Assembly: GCA_036396275.1 (NCBI GenBank)
Contig: DASWLD010000055.1
Coordinates: 1 to 10,451 of the forward strand
Length of the DNA: 10,451 bases
From: JACQFZ01 sp036396275
GTDB lineage: Bacteria; Pseudomonadota; Gammaproteobacteria; Acidiferrobacterales; Sulfurifustaceae
Direction of reading: 5' to 3'
A program made the position numbers and the translations under genes. Position 1 is the stretch's first letter, and each line of letters starts with the position of its first letter. The notes under the pieces were generated by a model. The model saw nothing but the letters and a program-made list of their open reading frames with translations, was not told the origin of the DNA and made no database searches. Positions 1-7,173 of the stretch are shown here, one piece after another.

Positions 1-1050
1 TACAGCCAGATCGATACGCCGCTCGCTGGGTTCGCCCAGCTCGCCGGTGTTTACGGCGTCAGCCTCGCGGCGGCGGCCAGCGCGGGGTTGCTTGCCGCCG
101 GCTGGATCGATCGGCGTCTCGCGCGGCGGTTGACGCTGCCGGCCGCTGTCGCGCTGTGGAGCGTCGGATGGCTTGCTGGATTGATGACGTGGACGAAACC
201 GGCGGGCGAGCCGTTGAAGGTGGCGCTGGTTCAAGGCAACACGCCGCTCACCATCAAATGGCGGCCGGAGTATCGCGACGGGATTGTCGACAACTATTTC
301 GCCTTGAGCGAACGCGCGGCCGATGCGCGTCTGATCGTTTGGCCCGAGGCCGCGGTGCCGGACTATTTCGATCGCATCGCGCCCGTTCTGGTACCGCGCA
401 TCGAGCGCATCGCCAAGGAGCGCGGCGCGGATTTCGTAATCGGCGCGATCGAGCGCGAACCGGGCACGTCGACGTACTACAACAGCGTATTCGTCGTTGG
501 AATGTCACAAGGGCGTTATCGTAAACAGCATCTGGTTCCGTTCGGCGAGTTTCTACCGTTTCCGGCGCTGCTCCGCGGGTTGCTCGACTACCTGCACATT
601 CCGATGTCGAACTTTAGTGTCGGCAACGGCGATCAGGCGCCGATCCGTGCAGCCGGCCACACGATCGGTGTGTCCATCTGCTACGAGGACGCTTTCGGCG
701 AGGAAGTGATTCGCGCGCTGCCGGCGGCGACGTTGCTGGTGAATGTCAGCGAGGACTCGTGGTTCGGCCGTTCGTTCGCGCCGCACCAGCGTCTGCAAAT
801 GGCACGCATGCGCGCGCTCGAGGCTGGCCGGCCGATGCTGCGCGCCGCGAACACGGGGCCGTCCGCCATCATCGATCATCGCGGCGAGGTTCGCGCGAAA
901 TCGCCGCCGTTTGAGAGCTATGTCTTGACGGGAACGGTTCAGCCCACCGCCGGGATCACCGCGTACGCGCGTTTCGGCAATGTTCCGGTGGTGAGCCTGC
1001 TGCTGGTTGTGCTGGGTGCGTTCGTATTGCGAGCGCGCCGTTATCGCTAG
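1..1050 (+). CDS. lnt: Apolipoprotein N-acyltransferase, C-terminal part (5' end outside window)
   Basis: Lnt is an inner-membrane enzyme that adds the third acyl chain to the N-terminal cysteine of lipoproteins, the last maturation step before Lol sorting. The reading frame is open from base 1, so the N-terminal membrane helices lie outside the window. The visible part starts in the conserved YSQIDTPLAGFA stretch that ends the membrane region, then has one helix and the periplasmic nitrilase-fold domain. All three expected catalytic residues are present: Glu in VWPEAAVPDYF (codon 346-348), Lys in YRKQHLVPFGEF (codon 523-525) and Cys in SICYEDAFGEE (codon 679-681). A final hydrophobic helix (VPVVSLLLVVLGAFVL) precedes a basic tail, as in the family. 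A TTG at 88 is only an internal codon, not a start. LptE, encoded at the right edge of the window, is a predicted lipoprotein and so a likely substrate. Confidence 0.96.
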   Translation, partial: YSQIDTPLAGFAQLAGVYGVSLAAAASAGLLAAGWIDRRLARRLTLPAAVALWSVGWLAGLMTWTKPAGEPLKVALVQGNTPLTIKWRPEYRDGIVDNYFALSERAADARLIVWPEAAVPDYFDRIAPVLVPRIERIAKERGADFVIGAIEREPGTSTYYNSVFVVGMSQGRYRKQHLVPFGEFLPFPALLRGLLDYLHIPMSNFSVGNGDQAPIRAAGHTIGVSICYEDAFGEEVIRALPAATLLVNVSEDSWFGRSFAPHQRLQMARMRALEAGRPMLRAANTGPSAIIDHRGEVRAKSPPFESYVLTGTVQPTAGITAYARFGNVPVVSLLLVVLGAFVLRARRYR

Positions 1051-1171
1051 TTCGTTACGACGGGAAGCGGACAAACCCGCGCCGCCAGCATGGTCGAAGG
1101 CGCCGTTCGGGGTTGTTGCGTCGATCGGCGATTGCGGATAAAAGGCCGTATCTTTCGAAGCGAAAACTGGG

Positions 1172-1699
1172 ATGGTTATGAAGCAAATTGCGTTGGCAAC
1201 CGCGGCGGTTCTGTCGCTCCATGCGGTCGGTTTCGCATACGCCGAGGATATTCGGATCGGGTACGTCGATATGCGCAAGGTGATGACCGAGAGCAAGGCC
1301 GGCTCGAAGGTCCGAGCCGACATCGAAAAGACGATCAAGGAGCGCCGCGAGATCCTCGCCCGGGAAGAGCAGAGGCTCAAAGACCTCCAGCAGGCGTTCG
1401 AAAAGGACAAACTGCTGTTGACGGAAAATCAGCGGGCGACCAAGCAAAAGGAATTCGAGGAAAAGGTGAGGGCGTTCCAGCAGGCGCGCGCCGACGCACA
1501 GCGCGAAATCGAGACAAAGGAACGGGAATTCACCAGCAAGGCCTTGCCGAAGATTCGTGACATCATTCGGGATCTCGCCAAGGAGCAGAAACTGACCCTG
1601 GTGCTCGATAAGAACGAAGCGCCGGTACTGTACGCCCCCGAGGGTCCGGACCTCACCGAGAAGGTCATGCAGCGATTCGACGCCGCCGGCGGGCGCTAG
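1172..1699 (+). CDS. Skp/OmpH-family periplasmic chaperone
   Basis: Predicted periplasmic holdase of the OmpH/Skp family, which binds unfolded outer-membrane proteins on the way to the Bam complex. The 175-residue product begins with a Sec signal peptide (KQIALATAAVLSLHAVGFAYA, likely cut after AYA near residue 24). Next is the family's short first strand (IRIGYVDMRKVMTES), a long charged helical coiled coil (about residues 44-130, very rich in Lys, Glu, Arg and Gln), and the C-terminal LTLVLDKNEAPVLYAPEGPD strand region. The length is close to E. coli Skp (161 aa). ATG at 1172 and ATG at 1178 are both possible. The second gives a cleaner MKQ start, and GGGA lies 5 nt before it, so the true start may be 1178. 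In many proteobacteria skp sits between bamA and lpxD; here it stands alone, 121 nt after lnt. It may therefore be a paralogue rather than the main Skp. The family call is firm, the exact role is inferred. Confidence 0.9.
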   Translation: MVMKQIALATAAVLSLHAVGFAYAEDIRIGYVDMRKVMTESKAGSKVRADIEKTIKERREILAREEQRLKDLQQAFEKDKLLLTENQRATKQKEFEEKVRAFQQARADAQREIETKEREFTSKALPKIRDIIRDLAKEQKLTLVLDKNEAPVLYAPEGPDLTEKVMQRFDAAGGR

Positions 1700-1782
1700 G
1701 CGGTCGGGTCGCCGGCACTCGCCGCGGGCGCTGAATCCCCCGCGGTGTCCTCTATTTCTTTCAAGCACTTGCGCGGCCGAGC

Positions 1783-1811
1783 AGCGGCCGGTCGCTGAAA
1801 CGCCGTTTTTT
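1783..1811 (+). terminator. Possible weak intrinsic terminator after the Skp-like gene
   Basis: An imperfect stem pairs 1783-1788 with 1802-1807 (AGCGGC with GCCGTT, one G-U pair, 13-nt loop) and runs directly into a tract of six T at 1806-1811. A competing perfect hairpin, CGGCCG-AGCAG-CGGCCG at 1774-1790, lies just upstream but is separated from the T tract. The stem is short and the loop large, so this is only a candidate. It would end transcription from the chaperone gene before the promoter-like region at 1833. Confidence 0.3.
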
Positions 1812-1832
1812 CGTGACGGTTTCTCGATTAAC

Positions 1833-1838
1833 TATACT
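1833..1838 (+). promoter_or_regulatory. Candidate -10 element (TATACT) for the c-di-GMP gene
   Basis: TATACT matches the sigma-70 -10 consensus at five of six positions. It sits in the only clearly A+T-rich patch (about 1799-1860) between the chaperone and the c-di-GMP gene. No good -35 hexamer is seen at 16-18 nt; the nearest similar sequence, GTGACG, is only 14 nt away. The patch and the 257-nt gap suggest the large gene has its own promoter, possibly helped by an activator. Inference from composition and one hexamer only. Confidence 0.4.
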
Positions 1839-1956
1839 TTGACCAATTAAGTAATTTCGGTCGGTCGCCGCGCTGTTTCCCGGCTTGCGCCAGTCGTGGG
1901 ACTTACGGCGAAGGAGCATTTCACACTTGCTCCAATCGGGCGAGGAAATCGGTGCC

Positions 1957-4900
1957 ATGGATCAGGCGAATAACAAGAGCTCCGACCGGCAGCCTGCGCG
2001 CGAAGGGGCGTTTACGACGGCATCGGAAAAACTTTCCGGCTTACGGGCACGGATGTTGTTGTTGGCATTGCTGGCGCTGGTTCCGGCGTTGCTCTATACC
2101 GTCTCGCTCATTGTCGAACAGCGTCGCATGGCCACGGCCGCGGCCGAAACGCAGGCATTGCGCCTGTCGCGGCTGGTCGCCGCACGCTACGAATCGCTGA
2201 CCGAAGGCGCCGCCCAGGTTCTCGAAACACTGGCGCAACTGCCGGTGATCGCGGACGCGCGCAGTCCCGAGTGCAACCAGGTGTTGGCCGAGCGCTTGGC
2301 CGGCTATCAAAGCTACGCAAACCTGAGCGTCATCTCGATGGAGGGCGAGGTCCTATGCAGCGCTCGCCCGAATCCCTTCCCGATAGACAAGATCAGTCTC
2401 GACTACTTTCAAAAGACGTTGCCGCTGAACGGCTTCGCATCGGGGCGATATCGGTACGACGCGCAATTGGGATCGGCCGTGGTTGATTTCGCCTACCGCA
2501 TGCGCCATGGCGGCGACGAACCGCACGCGTTCGTGCATGCGATCATCGACACCCGGTGGGTAACGCGATTGGCGCGCGAAGCGGCGCTGCCGGAAAAATC
2601 CATGCTCAACCTGTTCGATGAATCGGGGTTGATGTTGGCGCGCGTTCCGGATTCGGAAGGGATTGTCGGTCGTGCGATGCCGAACGCGACCGCCGTGAAG
2701 GCGGCCGTCACCACGCGCACCGAAGGAACCATCGAAGGGACCGGACTCGACGGCGTTCTGCGCCTGTACGCCTACGTTCCGATCGTCAACGAAACACCGG
2801 TACCGCTGTACGTCGCCGTCGGATTGCCGCATGACTTCTTGTACGCGCCGGTCGAGGATCTGCAGCGCAAGACACTCATCGGTGCGCTGACGGTCGCCCT
2901 GGTGCTGTTGCTCATCATCGACAAAGCCGCCGATTGGCTGGTGCTGCGCCATGTACACGCGTTGTTGCGCACGTCGCGACGGCTCGGCGCCGGCGAACTC
3001 TCCGCGCGCACCGGCATCCCGCGGCAGAAGGGCGAGATTTTCCAGCTGGCGCAAACCTTCGATGAGATGGCGGCGGCGTTGCAAGCACGCGAAGCCGAAT
3101 CGCGCCGCGCCCAAGAAGCGTTAACGCAAAGCGAAGCGCGCTTCCGGCGACTCGCGGAGAACGCGCCGGACGTTATCTATCGATTTCGCATTCGACCGCA
3201 GCCGGGCCATGAGTACATTAGCCCGGCGGTGATCCGCTTGTATGGGTACGCACCGGAGGAGTTTTACGCCGACCCGGATTTCGGCGTGAAGATCGTGCAT
3301 CCGGATGATCGCGCGATCCTATCCAGTATTGCGCGGGCGCATGTTCCGGAGACCGTCGAGATGCGCATCGTGCATCGGAACGGATCGATCGTGTGGACCG
3401 AACAGCATAACGTCCCGGTGTACGACGCCGAGGGTAACCGCGTGGCCATGGAAGGTATCGCGCGCGACATCACCGCGCGCAAGCAGCGCGAACAGGAACT
3501 GCATCTGTTGCAAAGCATCACGCTCGCGGTGAGCGAGGCCGAGGACATGGAAGCGGCGTTGTCGATCGTACTGCGAGCGGTGTGCGAAGCCACCGGCTGG
3601 GTGATCGGACAGGCGTGGGTGCCGACGGCGGACGGACATCTCTTCGTGTGCAGCCCGGCTTGGTACGGGCGCGAGCGCGGATTGGAAGCGTTTCGCGCGG
3701 CCTGTGAGCGCTGGGTGGTCGACGGTTCCGGCACCGACGTGCAAGCTCGCGTCGTGCGCGAACGCGTGCCTTTGTGGCTGCGCGACATCGATACGCGCGA
3801 CGACTTCACCCGCCGCCAATACGCGGCCGACGCCGGCTTGCGGGCGATGGTCGCGGTCCCGGTCACCGCGGGCGCCCAGATCGAAGCGATCATGGAATTC
3901 TTCACGCGCGAGCCGCGGCCGGAAGACGAACCCTTGGTGCACACGGTATCGAGCGTCGCGGCCCAGCTCGGCGCCGTGATCCGGCGCAAGCGCTCCGAGG
4001 AGCGCTTGATGTACTTGGCGCACCACGACGTGCTGACCGATCTTCCCAATCGCGCGCTGTTCAGCGATCGGCTGCGACAGGCGCTGTTCGAGGCGAATCG
4101 GCAGGGCCGCTTGGTCGCGGTGGCGTTTCTCGACCTCGACCGTTTCAAAAATATCAACGACAGCCTCGGCCACGAAACCGGCGACCTGCTGCTGCGCGGC
4201 GTCGCCGATCGGTTGCGCGCCAACGTGCGCGAGAGCGACACGGTGGCGCGCATCAGCGGCGATGAATTCATGTTGGTGCTGCCGGGCCTCGCCAACGTCG
4301 ACGATGCCAGCCGCATCGCCCAAAAGATTCTTGACGGGTTGCGTCAGCCGCTGATGACCGCGGGGCAGGAGCTTTACGTCAGTGCCAGCCTGGGAATCGC
4401 GATTTACCCGCACGATGCCAAAGACGTCGAGGGGTTGTTGCGCAACGCGGATGTCGCGATGTATCGCGCCAAGGAAACCGGGCGCAACGCGTATCAGTTT
4501 TACACCGCCGAGATGACCGTGCTGGCGCAAGAGCATCTGCAGCTCGAAGGGGCGCTTCGTCGCGCGCTCGATCGCCAGGAATTCACGCTGCACTTTCAGC
4601 CGATTCTCGAGCTGGCCGGCGGTGCCGTCGTCGGTGCCGAAGCGCTGTTGCGCTGGGTGCATCCGGAGCGCGGGATCGTCGAGCCGGCGCACTTCGTGCA
4701 TCTGGCGGAAGAAGCGGGGCTGATCGGCCCGATCGGCGAGTGGGCCCTGCGCTCGGCCTGCAACCAATTCGTCGCGTGGGAGCGGCAGGGACTCGGACCG
4801 CTTCGACTGTCCGTGAATATTTCGCCGCGCCAGTTCCAGAGCCTGGAACTTGCCGAAACGGTGGCAACGGTGCTGGGCGAATCCGGCATGGCGCCGGAGC

Positions 4901-5364
4901 GGCTGGAGTTGGAACTCACCGAAGGCGTGCTATTGCACAATTCCAACAGCACGATCGCCAACATGGATCGCCTGAGCGCGATGGGCGTGCGCCTGTCGAT
5001 CGACGATTTCGGCACCGGCTATTCGAGCCTTTCGTACATCAAACGGCTGCCGATCGATCAATTGAAGATCGATCGTTCCTTCGTTCGCGACATACCGGGC
5101 GATGAAGACGACGCCGCGATCGCCACCGCGATCATCGCGATGGCGCATAATCTCAAACTGACCGTTGTCGCCGAGGGCGTCGAAACGCTCGAACAGCTGG
5201 CGTTCCTGCGCAATCACCGCTGCGACTTGATGCAGGGAAATTACTTCAGTCGCCCGTTGCCGGTCGAGGAATTCGCCGCGCTGATCCGGGAGCGGCGACA
5301 ATTGGCGCTTCCGGCAACGGTTCGCGCCGTGCGCGGCGGCGCGCCACCGCGAGTCGAGTCGTAA
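1957..5364 (+). CDS. Membrane-anchored sensor GGDEF-EAL protein (c-di-GMP cyclase/phosphodiesterase)
   Basis: A 1135-residue c-di-GMP turnover protein. Order: TM1 (about 33-53), a ~250-residue periplasmic sensor resembling a double Cache domain, TM2 (about 306-328), HAMP (about 326-380), short coiled coil, PAS/PAC (393-513), GAF (517-680), GGDEF (684-845), EAL (about 855-1110). The cyclase signature is SGDEF (767-771), with Ser for the first Gly. The inhibitory I-site RxxD (R758-D761) is intact, five residues before it, as are the LDLDRFKNIND and GHETGD motifs. The EAL half keeps every catalytic residue I can check: E895 in EAL, N954, E986/E989, D1016-D1017, K1037, D1039, E1073 and Q1093 (QGNYFSRPLP). 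Phosphodiesterase activity is therefore likely; cyclase activity is possible but not assured. The start chosen is ATG 1957, with GAGGA about 10 nt upstream. In-frame TTG codons at 1885 and 1927 are alternatives, the latter with AAGGAG 10 nt before it. The signal sensed is unknown. It probably controls biofilm or motility. Confidence 0.95.
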   Translation: MDQANNKSSDRQPAREGAFTTASEKLSGLRARMLLLALLALVPALLYTVSLIVEQRRMATAAAETQALRLSRLVAARYESLTEGAAQVLETLAQLPVIADARSPECNQVLAERLAGYQSYANLSVISMEGEVLCSARPNPFPIDKISLDYFQKTLPLNGFASGRYRYDAQLGSAVVDFAYRMRHGGDEPHAFVHAIIDTRWVTRLAREAALPEKSMLNLFDESGLMLARVPDSEGIVGRAMPNATAVKAAVTTRTEGTIEGTGLDGVLRLYAYVPIVNETPVPLYVAVGLPHDFLYAPVEDLQRKTLIGALTVALVLLLIIDKAADWLVLRHVHALLRTSRRLGAGELSARTGIPRQKGEIFQLAQTFDEMAAALQAREAESRRAQEALTQSEARFRRLAENAPDVIYRFRIRPQPGHEYISPAVIRLYGYAPEEFYADPDFGVKIVHPDDRAILSSIARAHVPETVEMRIVHRNGSIVWTEQHNVPVYDAEGNRVAMEGIARDITARKQREQELHLLQSITLAVSEAEDMEAALSIVLRAVCEATGWVIGQAWVPTADGHLFVCSPAWYGRERGLEAFRAACERWVVDGSGTDVQARVVRERVPLWLRDIDTRDDFTRRQYAADAGLRAMVAVPVTAGAQIEAIMEFFTREPRPEDEPLVHTVSSVAAQLGAVIRRKRSEERLMYLAHHDVLTDLPNRALFSDRLRQALFEANRQGRLVAVAFLDLDRFKNINDSLGHETGDLLLRGVADRLRANVRESDTVARISGDEFMLVLPGLANVDDASRIAQKILDGLRQPLMTAGQELYVSASLGIAIYPHDAKDVEGLLRNADVAMYRAKETGRNAYQFYTAEMTVLAQEHLQLEGALRRALDRQEFTLHFQPILELAGGAVVGAEALLRWVHPERGIVEPAHFVHLAEEAGLIGPIGEWALRSACNQFVAWERQGLGPLRLSVNISPRQFQSLELAETVATVLGESGMAPERLELELTEGVLLHNSNSTIANMDRLSAMGVRLSIDDFGTGYSSLSYIKRLPIDQLKIDRSFVRDIPGDEDDAAIATAIIAMAHNLKLTVVAEGVETLEQLAFLRNHRCDLMQGNYFSRPLPVEEFAALIRERRQLALPATVRAVRGGAPPRVES

Positions 5365-6437
5365 TGGCGGACATAGGCGGCAACGGCGGCCTGCGCTATG
5401 CTGAGCATGACCGCGCGAACGAAATACCGATGAAGACGAGTCTTCGCACTTCCGTCCATGATCGCGTCGCCACCGACGCCGGCGGCGACGTCGCGTCGCA
5501 TCGCCGCGATCCTCTCACGGCGCTCGCGCAACGCGTCGACCGCGCGCATATCGAACGGCGGCTGGTGTTGGAACAACACCACGAACGCCGTGTGCGGCGC
5601 TTCGGCAAGCGCTTCTTTTATATCGAGAGCTGGTGCTCCGCGCACGCGGTCATTCGTGCGAGCCTGCGGCTGGTCGGCTTGTACGGTCGCGCGCGGCGCA
5701 ACGCGCACGCGCTTGCGCTGCGTGAAAACGAAGTACGCTTGCCGAATCTGCCTCCAGCGCTCGAGGGCTTCACTATTCTGCACGTCAGTGACCCGCACGT
5801 GGACCTCAGCGCCGAAATTACGGAAACGCTGATCGAGCGGGTGCGTGGACTGGACTACGATTTATGCGTATTCACCGGCGACTACCGCACGGACACGTTC
5901 GGGCCGCACGAGCCGACGCTCGACGCCATGGCGCGCATACGCCCCCATCTCACCGCGCCGGTCTATGCCGTGCTTGGCAATCACGACAGCATCCGAATGG
6001 TGCCGGGGCTCGAAGCGCTCGACATTCGCGTGTTGTTGAACGAGTCAGTGGCGATTCGGCATCGCGGCGCGGAGCTGCACGTCGCCGGTATCGACGACGC
6101 GCATCACTACCGGTTGCACGATTTGGAAAAGGCGCGGTCGGGCATTCCGCCGGGTGCGCCGTCGATTTTGCTGTCGCATACGCCCGAGACATATCGGCAC
6201 GCGGCCGCGGCCGGATTCGACGTGATGCTGTCGGGCCACACGCACGGCGGCCAGATTTGTCTGCCCGGCGGTTATCCGCTGATCATCGACGCCGAATGTC
6301 CGCGGCGCTTCGCCAGGGGGGCCTGGCGGTTCGAGCGCTTGGTCGGCTACACCTCGGTCGGTTCCGGCAGCTCCATCGTCGACGTGCGGCTCAACTGCCC
6401 GCCGGAAGTGACGCTGCATCGGCTGCGCCCGGAATAG
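5364..6437 (+). CDS. Calcineurin-like metallophosphoesterase (YkuE-type)
   Basis: Predicted two-metal phosphoesterase. The core carries the complete motif set in order: SDPH (D143, H145), TGDY (D173), GNHD (N206, H207, D208), LSHTP (H272) and SGHTHGGQ (H292, H294), with residues counted from ATG 5364. SDPH replaces the commoner SDLH, but the metal ligands are kept. The SGHTHGGQICLPGGYP ending is typical of YkuE-like enzymes, some of which act on lipid-linked pyrophosphates; the substrate here cannot be read from sequence. The ~135-residue N-terminal part is highly basic and has no obvious signal peptide. It contains a segment (FFYIESWCSAHAVIRASLRL) that may lie against the membrane. ATG 5364 overlaps the previous stop as TAATG, which suggests translational coupling to the c-di-GMP gene. 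However, neither this start nor the in-frame ATG at 5430 has a clear Shine-Dalgarno sequence, and the first ~30 residues are of low complexity, so 5430 may be the real start. Confidence 0.88.
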   Translation: MADIGGNGGLRYAEHDRANEIPMKTSLRTSVHDRVATDAGGDVASHRRDPLTALAQRVDRAHIERRLVLEQHHERRVRRFGKRFFYIESWCSAHAVIRASLRLVGLYGRARRNAHALALRENEVRLPNLPPALEGFTILHVSDPHVDLSAEITETLIERVRGLDYDLCVFTGDYRTDTFGPHEPTLDAMARIRPHLTAPVYAVLGNHDSIRMVPGLEALDIRVLLNESVAIRHRGAELHVAGIDDAHHYRLHDLEKARSGIPPGAPSILLSHTPETYRHAAAAGFDVMLSGHTHGGQICLPGGYPLIIDAECPRRFARGAWRFERLVGYTSVGSGSSIVDVRLNCPPEVTLHRLRPE

Positions 6438-6474
6438 AGCGGTCGCGGATCATTTTCGCGGGGGTGCTTTCCTT

Positions 6475-6978
6475 TCAATACGGCTGATCGCGCAACTTCA
6501 GCTTGAACATCACCCGCGAGATCAACAACTCCAGTATTAGGAATGTGGCGACCAGCAGGGCAATCTCGGCGCCGGAAATATCGAGGCGATCCCGCACCGC
6601 CAGCAGCGGAAATAGACTCTCCGGTATTTGATCCAACCCGAACGCCTGGCTGCTCGACGCCATGCCCAAGCGCCGCTTGATGAAGCTCGAGGTCAGGTCA
6701 CCGAGCATGGCGAGCGCACCGATGGTGAAACCGGTGCCGGCGTCGAGGCCGAAAATCACCGCCGCCGCCGGCGTCGCAATCAGGGCCAGGACCAGCCCGC
6801 GTACGGTCTTAGTCGGCCCCAGCAGCGGTCGGCCGTCGAGAAATATTACGCCGCCGTCGATCGGTTGACCGAAGCGCTGGCGCAATAGCCGCCGCGCCAC
6901 GATCGGCGCGCCGTTCGCGACGGCGAGCAGCAGTAGCAGCTTGAAGTGCAGCAGCAGCATGGGACCTTCGAGAGCCAT
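6475..6978 (-). CDS. CDP-archaeol synthase (CarS/DUF46)-like membrane protein
   Basis: A 167-residue integral membrane protein related to archaeal CarS, a CTP-dependent cytidylyltransferase that activates ether lipid phosphates and is distantly related to bacterial CdsA. Visible family marks are NGAP (22-25), LLGPTKTVRG (52-61), LGDLTSSFIKRRLG (92-105) and GLDQIPES (114-121). Four or five hydrophobic helices lie around 8-28, 61-77, 82-100, 118-128 and 136-157. Bacterial members occur, but their substrate is unknown to me, so a lipid-phosphate cytidylyltransferase role is inference. It is encoded convergent to the phosphoesterase (37 nt apart) and divergent from leuS (195 nt apart). An alternative ATG at 6960 has GAAGG 4 nt upstream and starts directly in the hydrophobic stretch MLLLHFKLLLLL; it may be the true start. 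No terminator hairpin is evident in the convergent gap. Confidence 0.82.
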   Translation of the reverse strand: MALEGPMLLLHFKLLLLLAVANGAPIVARRLLRQRFGQPIDGGVIFLDGRPLLGPTKTVRGLVLALIATPAAAVIFGLDAGTGFTIGALAMLGDLTSSFIKRRLGMASSSQAFGLDQIPESLFPLLAVRDRLDISGAEIALLVATFLILELLISRVMFKLKLRDQPY

Positions 6979-7105
6979 TGTTCTTCGCGTTGGTTGGGCT
7001 CGGTGCGCGGTTATTCTTATCTATTTTTCCGGTCGATGCCACCGTGCGGCGCCGCGCACTCCGCACTCGCTGTGGGTCCCACGGCCTGTCGGCGAAGTAC
7101 GCACC

Positions 7106-7135
7106 ATGACCGCCTCGGCGAAAATACGCTATCCT
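7106..7135 (+). promoter_or_regulatory. leuS: Candidate sigma-70 promoter of leuS
   Basis: ATGACC (7106-7111, four of six to TTGACA) and TATCCT (7130-7135, four of six to TATAAT) are separated by 18 nt. They end 38 nt before the leuS start codon. Position and spacing fit, but each hexamer is only a moderate match. The remainder of the 195-nt divergent gap holds one A+T-rich patch near 7010-7030 that could serve the opposite-strand gene; I see no clear T-box or attenuator. Confidence 0.4.
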
Positions 7136-7173
7136 TGCCGCGCCGAAATTCCCCCAGCCGCGAATCGCGCACG

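Noticed and set aside
553..1768. Minus-strand open frames opposite lnt and the Skp-like gene
   Set aside because: They overlap two well-supported genes over most of their length and show no family motif.
1885..1956. TTG starts at 1885 or 1927 for the c-di-GMP gene
   Set aside because: The ATG at 1957 has a GAGGA ribosome site and gives a short cytoplasmic lead before TM1. The TTG at 1927 cannot be fully excluded because AAGGAG precedes it.
3319..4767. Long open frame on the minus strand opposite the c-di-GMP gene
   Set aside because: It is antisense to an unmistakable GGDEF region. Its product has no recognisable domain and its composition is what codon bias on the other strand would give.
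6438..6474. Bidirectional terminator between the convergent genes
   Set aside because: Only a 4-bp CGCG pairing is visible and there is no good T tract after it.
6946..7173. In-frame 76-codon extension upstream of leuS
   Set aside because: It has no similarity to LeuRS N-termini, overlaps the opposite-strand gene and covers the likely promoter; the MDERY start at 7174 fits the family.
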